From: Hippea alviniae EP5-r
GTDB lineage: Bacteria > Campylobacterota_A > Desulfurellia > Desulfurellales > Hippeaceae
Assembly (NCBI RefSeq): GCF_000420385.1
Contig: NZ_ATUV01000001.1
Span: 682,001-746,000, forward strand
Direction of reading: 5' to 3'
Length of the DNA stretch: 64,000 nt
Shown here piece by piece: positions 26,602 through 35,518 of this stretch. The notes beneath the pieces are model-generated. The model was not told the origin of the DNA. It saw nothing but the letters and a program-made list of their open reading frames with translations, and did no database searches. How positions within the stretch are numbered: the stretch's first letter is position 1; every line of letters starts with the position of its first letter. A program made the position numbers and the translations under genes.

Positions 26602-27224
26602 CTTACAAGCTCCAAATCTTCTTTCGTTGTAATTTTAATATTTTTTCTGCTGCCTTCAACAGTTTTAACTTCTCCGTAATACTTCTCCCACACAGCAGAC
26701 TCATCTGTATATATCTCACCCTTTAAAATACACTCATTTAAGGCTTTAAGAAGCTTTTTAAATTCAAATCCCTGCGGTGTTTGAGATATAACAATGCTGC
26801 TTCTGTCTATGGTTTGAACGACAAAACCGTCTCTTTTTCTTTTTAGTGTCTCAAATGCCCCTATAACAGGTATTGCGGCTGAAAACTCTCCTGCAGCATC
26901 AATAACAGCACTAACCATTTCTCTATAGATTAACGGCCTTGCTGCATCATGAATCAAAACAATATCGCAATCCTTTATAGATTTAAGTCCATTGTAAACA
27001 GAGTGCATCCTCTCTTTTCCGCCTTCAACAACAGTTGCTTGGGGATAAAAACTCTTAACAAATTCCAAATCTTCTTTGCTTGCAACTATAACAACTTCAC
27101 CAAACTCAGATAGAATCTCAACACTATAATCCAATACCATTTTACCGTTTATCTTTTCAAACTGCTTCTTTGAGCCAAAACGCTCTCCTTTTCCTGCAGC
27201 AACAATAACACTTACCACTCTCAT
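26586..27224 (-). CDS. ispD: 2-C-methyl-D-erythritol 4-phosphate cytidylyltransferase IspD
   Basis: A 212-aa CTP:MEP cytidylyltransferase. The N-terminal nucleotide loop is [17 protein letters not shown], with [11 protein letters not shown] in the centre and [12 protein letters not shown] near residue 180. Slightly shorter than the typical ~230 aa. ATG 27224 overlaps the xer stop (ATGA). It supplies CDP-methylerythritol for the IspE and IspF steps; ispE is not in the window. Confidence 0.95.
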   Translation of the reverse strand: MRVVSVIVAAGKGERFGSKKQFEKINGKMVLDYSVEILSEFGEVVIVASKEDLEFVKSFYPQATVVEGGKERMHSVYNGLKSIKDCDIVLIHDAARPLIYREMVSAVIDAAGEFSAAIPVIGAFETLKRKRDGFVVQTIDRSSIVISQTPQGFEFKKLLKALNECILKGEIYTDESAVWEKYYGEVKTVEGSRKNIKITTKEDLELVRCLLG

Positions 27225-28060
27225 TTCAAAATATCAGCCTTCCTAAAAGCATCTTCAACTGCATTATCAGAAATATCAGTGTATATCTGGGTTGTCGTTA
27301 TATTCTCATGACCCAACATCTCCTGCACAGCTCTGATATTCGCACCATTCTCTATCATGTGGGTGGCAAACATGTGTCTGAGCATGTGTGGATGTATATT
27401 GTATCCAAGCCTGTTAAATCTCTTTTTTATTATTTTCCACAAACCCTGCCTGCTAAACGGCTTACCACGATTAGAAATAAACAGATAGTCGCTGTTTGCA
27501 TATCCCTTTATCTGCTTTCTGAAACTCTCTATGTAATGCCTTATTGCATTTATTGTCTTCAAATCAACAGGAACGAATCGCTCTTTATTGCCCTTGCCTT
27601 TAACCTTTACAAAACCACTCTCAAACATAATGTCAGATATCTTGAGATTAACTATTTCGCTAATTCTTAACCCAGAAGCATACATAAGCCTTACAATAAG
27701 CCCATCTCTATCTTCACCTATAGCCTTTTTTATAACTTCAAACGGTATATAATCAGGCGGAACCCTTTTCGTTTTTATGTTCTTCAAATCTGAATAATCT
27801 ATATCGGTATGACCATACTTTAGAAGAAATTTTAAAAAGCCACGAATGCTTGAGAGCTTCCTGTTAACTGTTGAAGGCTTGTATCTATTCACAAGCACAT
27901 TTTCTATAAACTCCATCAGGTTATCCTTTGTTAAATCACGCTTTGAGAAGAATTTAGAGAACTCTTTTAAATCTGCAGCATAGCTGCTTATCGTATTCTC
28001 AGAAAAGCCCTTAGTCTGCAGGCTAAAGATAAACCTATCTATAAGGCTATCTATATCCAT
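27221..28060 (-). CDS. Tyrosine recombinase of the XerC/XerD family
   Basis: A 279-aa site-specific recombinase. N-terminal SAM-like core-binding domain (FSENTISSYAADLKEFSKFF), then the catalytic domain with Arg in MYASGLRISEIVNL, Lys in KGKGNKERFVPV, H-x2-R in HPHMLRHMFATHM, His in LGHENITTTQ and the nucleophile in IYTDI. Length and uninterrupted context fit chromosome-dimer resolution rather than a phage or integron enzyme. No second Xer gene and no dif-like site is evident in the window, so C versus D versus a single-Xer system cannot be decided. Confidence 0.9.
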   Translation of the reverse strand: MDIDSLIDRFIFSLQTKGFSENTISSYAADLKEFSKFFSKRDLTKDNLMEFIENVLVNRYKPSTVNRKLSSIRGFLKFLLKYGHTDIDYSDLKNIKTKRVPPDYIPFEVIKKAIGEDRDGLIVRLMYASGLRISEIVNLKISDIMFESGFVKVKGKGNKERFVPVDLKTINAIRHYIESFRKQIKGYANSDYLFISNRGKPFSRQGLWKIIKKRFNRLGYNIHPHMLRHMFATHMIENGANIRAVQEMLGHENITTTQIYTDISDNAVEDAFRKADILK

Positions 28061-29384
28061 ACTGCCTTGCTATCTCTTCTATCTTCTGGCTGAAATCTTT
28101 ATAACTTACTATACCAATTGAGACAGAGCCACTAAAGATTTTATGTGCAACACTTTTTACATCATCAACACTAATATCTTTTATCTTTTTTTCAAAGTGA
28201 ATCCACGGTAAAGAGTTTATGCCTTTGAAATAGGCATCAGAAAGGTAAGCAGCTATAGCTTCTGGACGCTGAAGTGAAATTGGTATGCTTCCACTGAAGT
28301 AATCCTTAGCCAATGCAACACTCTTTGGCGTTATAAATTTATCAATCCCTTTTATATCAGTAAATACCCTTTCTATCGCCTTCAGTGTAAATTTATTCTC
28401 CGTTTGCAAACCTATCACAAAAACACCACCCTTCGGAAGCCTATAATTAAAAGCAAAAGACGAATAGGCATAACCGTGTTTTGTCCTTATATCTTTCATC
28501 AGGACAGAATCAAGTCCACCACCCAAAATACGCCCAAGAATAAGGGTCGCATAGTATTCTTTTAAGCAGCACCCAAACGAAGGGAATGCAAAATAGATAT
28601 AGCTCTGTTTTGTCTGCGGTTTTATTATGTCGCTTATGTGCAGGCCTTTTCTAAAGATAGGTTTTTCAAATTCTTCGTTTTTGCCTTCCTTTAACTTCGA
28701 AAAATAAAGCTCTATCTCTTCTATCGCTTCTTTTGGGTCAAAACCGCCACCGCTTATTGATATAACCATATTGTTTGGCTTAAAATAAGTTTTAAAAAAC
28801 CTAACAACATCGTCTCTTTTTATCTTCTGCAAAGTGCTTATCTCTCCAATTGATGTGTGATTTATAGACTTCTGTTTAATCAAACCAACAAAAGCAGCAT
28901 GTATAGAGAGATAATCTTTGTCGTTTTTTAAAGAATAGACGCTGTTTAAAGCATCCCTTCTTACAAAATCTATGCCTTTCTCATCAAACTTACTGTTCAT
29001 AATCTCATTAATAATGCAGAAAATCCTATCCAGATTCTCACTTAAACCAACAAAATTTATATCTATGAACCCTTTACTAACTCTCACAGAACTTTCTATT
29101 CCATATTTATCAAACATCTCTCTCAGTTTTTCAGCCGTTAACATAGGTGTGTCGCAATTCTCAAGAGAATGACCCACAACATAGGCAAGGCCAAACTTAC
29201 CCTTAGGGTCAAAAACACTTCCAGCTTTGACTTTTATATTTACACCAACAATAGGCAGGTTTGATTTTAAATATATCCTATACGCAAGCCCATTTTTCAA
29301 CTTCCCTTCTATTAGATTCGAAGCATGGGATAACTGCAGAGAGAGTATCACAAACAAAACAGCAAAAATCAATTTTCTCATCAT
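28047..29384 (-). CDS. M16 peptidase-like protein lacking the zinc motif
   Basis: A 445-aa exported protein with signal peptide (MMRKLIFAVLFVILSLQLSHA). It has the two-lobe M16 fold (GLAYVVGHSLEN in place of the zinc helix; C-terminal SGSIPISLQRPEAIAAYLSDA), but the H-x2-E-H zinc site is absent. It overlaps the active paralogue by 4 bp. In M16B heterodimers one subunit carries zinc and the other binds substrate, so this is probably the non-catalytic half of a periplasmic protease. Substrate unknown. Confidence 0.88.
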   Translation of the reverse strand: MMRKLIFAVLFVILSLQLSHASNLIEGKLKNGLAYRIYLKSNLPIVGVNIKVKAGSVFDPKGKFGLAYVVGHSLENCDTPMLTAEKLREMFDKYGIESSVRVSKGFIDINFVGLSENLDRIFCIINEIMNSKFDEKGIDFVRRDALNSVYSLKNDKDYLSIHAAFVGLIKQKSINHTSIGEISTLQKIKRDDVVRFFKTYFKPNNMVISISGGGFDPKEAIEEIELYFSKLKEGKNEEFEKPIFRKGLHISDIIKPQTKQSYIYFAFPSFGCCLKEYYATLILGRILGGGLDSVLMKDIRTKHGYAYSSFAFNYRLPKGGVFVIGLQTENKFTLKAIERVFTDIKGIDKFITPKSVALAKDYFSGSIPISLQRPEAIAAYLSDAYFKGINSLPWIHFEKKIKDISVDDVKSVAHKIFSGSVSIGIVSYKDFSQKIEEIARQYGYR

Positions 29385-30718
29385 CTCAAACTTCCCTTAA
29401 ACTTAGGATTGTTAAAGATTTTACCCTTAGAAGGCACAAGATAAACATCTGTCTCATGCTCTTCTATAAAATATTTTTCTGCCACCCTTTCCACATCCTT
29501 TATTGTGATTTTATCAATAATCTTAAGATAATTTTCGTAATAATCATCTAAACCAAAAGCAGCATAAAACGCCTTATTCATATCTTTGCTTCTCAAAGTC
29601 TCTTCAGAAAGCAGATAATCCATCTTAGCCTTCTGCTTTGCCATCTCAAGAAGTCTTGGGTCAAACCTACCGCTTTTAATTTTATTAAGCTCTTTCAATA
29701 TAGATTCTCGTGCCTGTTTAAAACTTATACCCTTCTCTATATCACCAAAAATCTCAAACAACCCTTTATCCCAAACCCTTTCTTCATTTCCACCATCTAT
29801 ATCTGCAAATATTTTCTTATCCCTTACCAAATCATTGTATGCAAGAGCCGTTTTACCATCAAATAGAATGTAACTTATCAAATCCAAAACGGGTGTATCG
29901 TGGCTATAAACAGAAGGTATCTTAAATCCTACGGCTATTTTTCTAAATTGTGAAGGCTTGGATATATAAGCTATCCTTCTGCCGTTTTGTGCAGGCTCTT
30001 TCGTTATACGCCTTACAATTCTCTTTGGTTTTTTATCTCTAAATAGTTTTTTTATCATTGCTATCGTTTTTGTTGTATTCAAATCTCCCGATACAACAAG
30101 CACAGCGTTATTAGGAGCATAGTATTTTTCATAATAACTTCTTAGCTCGTCAATCGTATAGTGTTGAATGTCGTATGCAAAACCGATAGGAGTCCATCTG
30201 TAAGGCGAAGCCTTATATGCCATATTGTGAAGAGTGAAATACAAAAACCCATCAGCCGAATTATCTATACGCCAAAGTCTCTCCTGATAAACAACGCTTC
30301 TCTCTTTTAGAAATTTACTCTTCTCAAGCAGAAGATTATTCATATTATCCGCAAAAAAGCCAAGCACATCCTTTAAAGCCTTTTTCTGAATTGTTGCAAA
30401 ATAAACAGTGTAATCAAACGATGTCTGAGCGTTGTTTATACCACCATACCTTGATGTCAATCTATCTATATAACCATCGGGAAAGTGCTTTGAACCTCTG
30501 AAGTTCATATGCTCAAGCATGTGCGATATGCCTGTTATAGAGTTATACTCATCGACGCATCCAACCTTATACAAAATAGTAATATTTACTATAGGAAGTG
30601 CGTGATTCTCTTCTATATAAACATTCAACCCGTTTTTCAGTTTGTAATGTTTAAAACCTGCAAACGAAAAAGCAGGTATCAGAAAAATCACCAAAACAGC
30701 TAAGAAAATTTTGCGCAT
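29381..30718 (-). CDS. M16 zinc metallopeptidase (catalytic subunit)
   Basis: A 445-aa exported peptidase with signal peptide MRKIFLAVLVIFLIPAFSFA. The inverted zinc motif is SHMLEHMNFRGS (H-x2-E-H, ~residues 65-69), with the distal Glu expected in the following helix region near QERLWRI. C-terminal lobe with FEIFGDIEKG and TIKDVERVAEKYF. Partner of the following zinc-less M16 gene (ATGA overlap). It starts 19 bp inside lemA. Confidence 0.92.
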   Translation of the reverse strand: MRKIFLAVLVIFLIPAFSFAGFKHYKLKNGLNVYIEENHALPIVNITILYKVGCVDEYNSITGISHMLEHMNFRGSKHFPDGYIDRLTSRYGGINNAQTSFDYTVYFATIQKKALKDVLGFFADNMNNLLLEKSKFLKERSVVYQERLWRIDNSADGFLYFTLHNMAYKASPYRWTPIGFAYDIQHYTIDELRSYYEKYYAPNNAVLVVSGDLNTTKTIAMIKKLFRDKKPKRIVRRITKEPAQNGRRIAYISKPSQFRKIAVGFKIPSVYSHDTPVLDLISYILFDGKTALAYNDLVRDKKIFADIDGGNEERVWDKGLFEIFGDIEKGISFKQARESILKELNKIKSGRFDPRLLEMAKQKAKMDYLLSEETLRSKDMNKAFYAAFGLDDYYENYLKIIDKITIKDVERVAEKYFIEEHETDVYLVPSKGKIFNNPKFKGSLR

Positions 30719-31302
30719 TTTTCAATCTCCCAAAGAGTTAAATTCCGTCTTTGCTTTTCCTTTGTTGCACTTTTAAAGCTAAACAGTTTTTTTACCTTAA
30801 ATCCCATCTTAGAAGCAATCAAATTCAACGGAAACTTATTCAACCTTTTATTAAAATCCTTAACGAGGCTGTTGTATTCCGCCTTTGCTTTTTCAATTTT
30901 ATTATCAATATTTTCAAGTTTAGTCAACATTTGCGTAAACTTGTCATTAACCTTCAACTGCGGGTAATTCTCTACCATGCTCAGCAATTTAGATGCAGCC
31001 TTTTCAAGCTCATCTGCCGCCTTTATCTTCTCCTGCTTTGTTTTGGCAGACTTAAGAACTTTAACGGCACTATCCAAAAAGCTAAAGTCCTGCGTATTGT
31101 TATCACTGTTGGCATTTACCATAAAATCCTTTATTTTCATTAAAATTTCAGCTTTATCATTAAGATACAAGTTTAAAGTTTCCCACTTCTTCTCAATATC
31201 TGCATTTGTTTTCGAAAGATTATTGTATGTTGAATAGTAATAAAGGCCAACCATTATGACGATAAAGAGAATAACCCAGATAACGGCAAGAACACTTTTC
31301 AT
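30700..31302 (-). CDS. lemA: LemA family membrane protein
   Basis: A 200-aa protein with one N-terminal membrane helix (VIWVILFIVIMVGLYYYS) and a long helical cytosolic/periplasmic bundle with the LemA pattern YNNLSKTNADIEKKWETLN and the C-terminal FPLNLIASKMGFKVKKLF block. Role unknown; LemA is often encoded beside TPM-domain or metalloprotease genes, and here a small Gly-rich protein precedes it and M16 peptidases follow. GGAGG precedes ATG 31302. Confidence 0.88.
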   Translation of the reverse strand: MKSVLAVIWVILFIVIMVGLYYYSTYNNLSKTNADIEKKWETLNLYLNDKAEILMKIKDFMVNANSDNNTQDFSFLDSAVKVLKSAKTKQEKIKAADELEKAASKLLSMVENYPQLKVNDKFTQMLTKLENIDNKIEKAKAEYNSLVKDFNKRLNKFPLNLIASKMGFKVKKLFSFKSATKEKQRRNLTLWEIEKCAKFS

Positions 31303-31318
31303 TGGTTTTTACCTCCAC

Positions 31319-31648
31319 TTACCAGCCTGCATCCTTCAATCCACCGAGAAATCCACCAAATCCACCGCCCAAAACACCACTGAAACAGCCACCCAGAGTT
31401 GAATCCCAGCCGCTTTTGTATCCACCAAGCAACTTCGCAGCCAAAAAGCCAAACAGATAAGGCATAACAAGAAAAATCAGCGCAGTAGCAAGAACAACCT
31501 TTACCCATTTAGATTTTGAGCTAACCTTCTTCTTTTCAACCTTTACAACTGCTTCTTTGTGTGTATTTGAAGTGTGCGAATATGAAAAGCTCAAACTACC
31601 CAAAACAAAAGCAATACTAAGAAAAATGGGTATTAAAAACTTTTTCAA
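31319..31648 (-). CDS. Small exported membrane protein with Gly-rich C-terminus, possible minimal TPM-like partner of LemA
   Basis: A 109-aa product starting at TTG 31648 (AAGGAG ~10 nt upstream). An N-terminal signal (MKKFLIPIFLSIAFVLGSL), a short polar Lys/Ser-rich linker, one membrane helix (VVLATALIFLVMPYLFGFLA) and a tail rich in Gly-Phe repeats ending in DAGW. LemA operons commonly contain a TPM_phosphatase (YgcG-like) protein with exactly a membrane helix plus a GGG/FGG tail ending in Trp; here the TPM domain itself is missing. I do not recognise a named family. It overlaps the upstream gene by 32 bp. Confidence 0.7.
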   Translation of the reverse strand: MKKFLIPIFLSIAFVLGSLSFSYSHTSNTHKEAVVKVEKKKVSSKSKWVKVVLATALIFLVMPYLFGFLAAKLLGGYKSGWDSTLGGCFSGVLGGGFGGFLGGLKDAGW

Positions 31649-32285
31649 TGGTTTCTATCTCCTTTAAGTATTTTTTAAAAACTTCTATCAATCTATCAAA
31701 CGGCATTTTTGAAGAGTCTCTCAATGTTTTAAACGCTTCAAGCTTAACATCAAACATCTCTTCAAACTTCTCAATCAGCGTCTCATCGTTTATCAATTTA
31801 TCCTTCAATCTCAACATGTTTCTCATAATAAGCAAAAAGTTATACAGAGACCTGTAAGTGATGCTATCTATCACCTTTCTTTCAAGCGGCAAATCGACAA
31901 ATGCACCCTTCAAAGCAAGAAATTTACTAAAAAGCTCATGTTTTATCTGACTTTTTAAATCGTCATCCGATATCTCTATATTTTTGAACGGATTTTTGCC
32001 GTATATAATCTCTGAATTCTCTTTCATTTCGAGTATCTCCATACAGAATACATCCTTTGAGTTCTCAAAGAAGTGCTCATCAACAACAAGCGGCGTTGTA
32101 AAATTCTTTTTATACTTTATATAAACCCTTTTTACTGCAAATATATCTTCTGGCTCAACAGCATCTAAAACAACAAAAAGCCCGTTTTTCTCTATGAAGG
32201 AAGTTACACCAACATTATGCAAACCAACCGATATCAACCTATCGCCAAACTCATCCTTCAATTTTTCAACAAGTGCGTCTCTCAT
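31617..32285 (-). CDS. Nucleotidyltransferase-like protein with helical C-terminal domain, function unknown
   Basis: A 222-aa protein. Residues 1-~100 have a beta-alpha pattern resembling a nucleotidyltransferase (KLKDEFGDRLISVGLHNVG, LFVVLDAVEPEDI, FFENSKDVFCMEIL), but no G-S-x(n)-D-x-D signature, so catalysis is doubtful. Residues ~110-220 are helical, HEPN-like in general appearance. It is coupled to tgt by an ATGA overlap. Resemblance is by eye only; function should be treated as unknown. Confidence 0.7.
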   Translation of the reverse strand: MRDALVEKLKDEFGDRLISVGLHNVGVTSFIEKNGLFVVLDAVEPEDIFAVKRVYIKYKKNFTTPLVVDEHFFENSKDVFCMEILEMKENSEIIYGKNPFKNIEISDDDLKSQIKHELFSKFLALKGAFVDLPLERKVIDSITYRSLYNFLLIMRNMLRLKDKLINDETLIEKFEEMFDVKLEAFKTLRDSSKMPFDRLIEVFKKYLKEIETIEKVFNTHFS

Positions 32286-33397
32286 TGTTCTCCTTCTTTT
32301 TGCATTAAGTAAAACTCCCTTTTAAACTGCTCAAATTTCCCTTCTAATATAGCGTTTCTTGCAGATTTTACAAGATGAATGTAATAGTAAAGATTGTGAA
32401 TTGAAGCAAGTGTATAGAAAGATAACTCTTTTGCTTTGTGTAAGTGCCTTAGATAGCCACGAGAGAAATTTCTGCAGGTATAACATCTGCATCCTTCTTC
32501 AATCGGCCTATCATCGTCTCTGTATTCCTGTCTTTTTATATTGACAACGCCAAAACGGGTAAATAGTGTTCCGTTTCTTGCGTTTCTTGTCGGCATTACG
32601 CAATCAAACATATCAACACCCATTCCGATAAGCTCGATGATATTTTCTGGCCTTCCTATTCCCATCGCATATCTTGGTTTACTTTTGGGCAAAATATCAT
32701 TCACTATTGGCACGACCCTATACATATCTTCAATAGGCTCACCAACACTCAATCCGCCAATAGCAAAACCTTCAAACTCCATATCTCTCATTCTCAAAGC
32801 TGCTTCTCTTCTCAAATCATCGAACACACCACCCTGAACGATACCAAACAGAGCTTTAATAGGATAACTTCTTCTTGCTTTTAAAGACCTTTCAGCCCAG
32901 TTTATTGTAATCTCAAGCGACTTTTTCACATATCCTTTATCCTGTGTATAGGGCGGACACTCATCCAAAACCATCGCTATATCGCTGCCCCACCTTGATT
33001 GAAGCTCAACAACATACTCAGGCGTAAAAAAGTGCATAGAGCCGTCTATGTGTGATTTGAAACTAACGCCTTCTGGGTTTATACTTCTTAAATCACTCAA
33101 GCTAAAAACCTGAAAGCCACCGGAATCTGTCAATATGCCACGCTTCCAGCCCATGAATTTATGCAATCCACCAAGCTTCTCTATGGTCTCAATGCCCGGC
33201 CTTAGGTATAAATGGTATGTATTTGAGAGTATGATTGTTGCTCCAACAGCCTTCAACATGCAGGGCAAAATAGCCTTTACAGTCGCATTTGTCCCAACAG
33301 GCATAAACACAGGTGTTTCAATCTTAACATTACCCAAATCTATAACACCAGCCCTTGCTGAGCCGTCTTCTGCTATAAGCTTAAAGGAGAAACTCAT
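32282..33397 (-). CDS. tgt: tRNA-guanine (queuine) transglycosylase Tgt
   Basis: A 371-aa TIM-barrel enzyme exchanging G34 for preQ1 in GUN-anticodon tRNAs. SNTYHLYLRPG, ILTDSGGFQVFSL (catalytic Asp), GGLSVGEP, DMFDCVMPTRNARNG (nucleophile Asp) and the zinc site CRCYTC...H in CRCYTCRNFSRGYLRHL are all intact. Overlaps the preceding propeller gene stop by 4 bp. No queA or other queuosine gene is in the window. Confidence 0.97.
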   Translation of the reverse strand: MSFSFKLIAEDGSARAGVIDLGNVKIETPVFMPVGTNATVKAILPCMLKAVGATIILSNTYHLYLRPGIETIEKLGGLHKFMGWKRGILTDSGGFQVFSLSDLRSINPEGVSFKSHIDGSMHFFTPEYVVELQSRWGSDIAMVLDECPPYTQDKGYVKKSLEITINWAERSLKARRSYPIKALFGIVQGGVFDDLRREAALRMRDMEFEGFAIGGLSVGEPIEDMYRVVPIVNDILPKSKPRYAMGIGRPENIIELIGMGVDMFDCVMPTRNARNGTLFTRFGVVNIKRQEYRDDDRPIEEGCRCYTCRNFSRGYLRHLHKAKELSFYTLASIHNLYYYIHLVKSARNAILEGKFEQFKREFYLMQKEGEQ

Positions 33398-34221
33398 TGC
33401 AGGCGACCTATGATAAGCTTATTCTTCTCAATAAGCGGCAAGTATATTTTATCTTTCGAAACGAATATATCAGCTGCAGGTGTATTCAACTCTTTTACTA
33501 TTTTGTATTTTTTTAATGTTAAATCCGTCTGTATAATCTTTCCGCTTCTGTAATCTGAGATAAACAGCTTATCGCCCAAAAGCGATATACCATCAAAACC
33601 CGTCAAACCCTTGAATGTTATACTCTTCTTTAACTCACCAGCTAAACTGATAAGGCTAATAGTTGGACTATTAAATGATACAACGGCAAATACATTCTGC
33701 TTTTTTATGAAAATAATACCATTTGGCGAGAAATTATCCTTTTTAAAAAACAGAGACACCTTACCCTTCTTGTCAACCTTGTATATGCAGTTATTGACCG
33801 TATCGGTTATATAAGAGACTCCATTCAGAACAACAATATCATTTAGAAACTTAGAGCCTTTAATGTCTATGCACTTTGTCTTTGTGCTCGTCAAATCGGC
33901 TATACACAATCTATTTAAATCTGCAATGTAAAGCTTGTTATCAAAAGGATATATACCCTTTGGTGCCTGAAGATTGTCAATAAACTTAAACTCCAATATA
34001 TTACCGTATTTATCAAGCTTTGTAATAAATCCATCCTTATTTGGTGAAACAGGCGAGTTTCCAATGTTTGACACATAGATATAATTGCCGTAAGGATACA
34101 CGCTTTCTGGATGATGAAGACCTACAATTTCACCTTCTTCCATAAACTTAAAACTGCTCAAAACCACCAAAACCAATAGAGCTATAAGAACCAAAACCTT
34201 CTGGCTTTTCAGAAATGACAT
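33394..34221 (-). CDS. Membrane-anchored or exported NHL/YncE-like beta-propeller protein
   Basis: A 275-aa protein with an N-terminal hydrophobic segment (VLVLIALLVLVVLSSF) and then repeated four-stranded blades of the form ...YGNYIYVSNIG..., DNKLYIADLNRL, LNGVSYITDTVNNCIYKV and LGDKLFISDYRSGKI, as in NHL or SMP-30-type propellers. Such proteins bind ligands or act as scaffolds; no catalytic residues can be named. ATG 34221 is chosen because it overlaps the ABC gene end by 13 bp and gives a clean signal anchor. The role is unknown. Confidence 0.72.
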   Translation of the reverse strand: MSFLKSQKVLVLIALLVLVVLSSFKFMEEGEIVGLHHPESVYPYGNYIYVSNIGNSPVSPNKDGFITKLDKYGNILEFKFIDNLQAPKGIYPFDNKLYIADLNRLCIADLTSTKTKCIDIKGSKFLNDIVVLNGVSYITDTVNNCIYKVDKKGKVSLFFKKDNFSPNGIIFIKKQNVFAVVSFNSPTISLISLAGELKKSITFKGLTGFDGISLLGDKLFISDYRSGKIIQTDLTLKKYKIVKELNTPAADIFVSKDKIYLPLIEKNKLIIGRLQ

Positions 34222-35048
34222 CTTACAAACCTGTCGTTTCTCTCTTTCAGTGGTGGTTGTTCTGTTTTGCACTTCTCTTCTGCTTTAGGGCAGTTTAAAT
34301 AGAAAGGACAGGCATACTCCCTTTTTGCTTCTATTTCGCTAAACCTAAAATCTTTATAATGCATATCAATCTTGGGAACAGAACCAAATAAAAAACGCGT
34401 ATATGGGTGAGTTGGAGCAAGTTTTATCTCTTCTATGCTGCCCATCTCAACGATTTTACCGTCAAACAGAACAACAAGTTTACCATCAAATGCCAACATC
34501 TCAACATCATGTGTTATGAATATAAGCGTAATATTGTCTGTTCTGTTTAGCTCTTTTAGGAGATTTACAACCTTCATTTTCGTCATGCTGTCAAGAGCAC
34601 TTGTAAACTCATCTGCCAGTATAATTTTAGACTTCAAAAGCGCAGCAGCTATAAGAACCCTTTGTCTCATACCACCACTTAGGTTATGTGGGTATGAGTC
34701 AAGCACATACTCAACATCTTCAAAACCAACCTTTCTAAGCGTCTCTTTAATCTTATCTAAATCACTTTCTATCTCAAGAAGCTGCTCTCTTATCTTAAAG
34801 AGTGGATCTAAGGAGTCTGTAATATTCTGTGGAATCAGGCCTGTATCTTCATCTATTGATACTTCTCCTTCAAATCTCAATGGGTAAAATCGCCACATTC
34901 CACTGATTATTCTTGCAAGTGTGGTTTTACCTGCACCTGATTCTCCAACTATAGCCCACACATCACCCTTTTTCACATTTAGCCGTATATCTTCAAGAAC
35001 CTTCTTATCATCGTAATAGGCTTCTTCTATGTTTATATTACATACCAT
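34209..35048 (-). CDS. Peptide/nickel-type ABC transporter ATPase (DppD/NikD-like), unaccompanied
   Basis: A 279-aa ATPase: Walker A GESGAGKTT, Q-loop LIPQNITDSLDP, signature NLSGGMRQRVLIAAAL, Walker B ILADEFTSALD and switch ITHD. The C-terminus has the oligopeptide-transporter (oligo_HPY) extension with THPYTRFLFGSVP and Cys pattern CPFYLNCPKAEEKC...C, resembling the Fe-S-associated tail of DppD. No permease, binding protein or second ATPase is adjacent, which is unusual for this family. It overlaps purE by 11 bp. Confidence 0.88.
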   Translation of the reverse strand: MVCNINIEEAYYDDKKVLEDIRLNVKKGDVWAIVGESGAGKTTLARIISGMWRFYPLRFEGEVSIDEDTGLIPQNITDSLDPLFKIREQLLEIESDLDKIKETLRKVGFEDVEYVLDSYPHNLSGGMRQRVLIAAALLKSKIILADEFTSALDSMTKMKVVNLLKELNRTDNITLIFITHDVEMLAFDGKLVVLFDGKIVEMGSIEEIKLAPTHPYTRFLFGSVPKIDMHYKDFRFSEIEAKREYACPFYLNCPKAEEKCKTEQPPLKERNDRFVRCHF

Positions 35049-35508
35049 TGAGTTTTCTTAACTCATCTTCTTCCTGCTTCGACCTTCTCTTAAGCTCTTC
35101 TCTTAACTTCTCGTTATTCAAAGCAAGCATTCTTAAAACAAACAGAGCGGCATTTTTTGCTCCCTTTTTGCCTATTCCAAATGTCGCAACAGGAACGCCT
35201 CTTGGCATTTGAGCTATAGAAAACAGTGCATCAAGTCCAAGCAAATCACTTGCAACCGGCACACCAAGAACAGGTTTTTGAGTGTGGGCAGCTATAACGC
35301 CAGGTAAGGCAGCTGAAAGGCCAGCAATCACTATAGCCGCATCAAACTCCCTATCTATTATCTCTGCCACTTCTTTTGTTAAATTTGGAGACCTATGCGC
35401 AGAAGTTATAAATGTCTTGTTCTCTATTTCATACTCATCAAGCACACCCTTTGCAGCATCCATTATCTCTTTATCCGAAACGCTTCCAGCAACAATAGCA
35501 ACTCTCAT
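35038..35508 (-). CDS. purE: Phosphoribosylaminoimidazole carboxylase / N5-CAIR mutase PurE
   Basis: A 156-aa purine biosynthesis enzyme. It has the phosphate-site GSVSDKEIM, the catalytic SAHRSP and PVLGVPVASDLLGLDALFSIAQMPRGVPVA. The usual GGAAHLPG loop is the shorter AGLSAALPG, similar to the archaeal-type AGLAAHLPG but with the His replaced by Ala. PurK is not in the window, so the substrate (N5-CAIR versus AIR plus CO2) is not settled. GGGG lies 8 nt before the ATG. Confidence 0.92.
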   Translation of the reverse strand: MRVAIVAGSVSDKEIMDAAKGVLDEYEIENKTFITSAHRSPNLTKEVAEIIDREFDAAIVIAGLSAALPGVIAAHTQKPVLGVPVASDLLGLDALFSIAQMPRGVPVATFGIGKKGAKNAALFVLRMLALNNEKLREELKRRSKQEEDELRKLNGM

Positions 35509-35518
35509 AACAATACCC

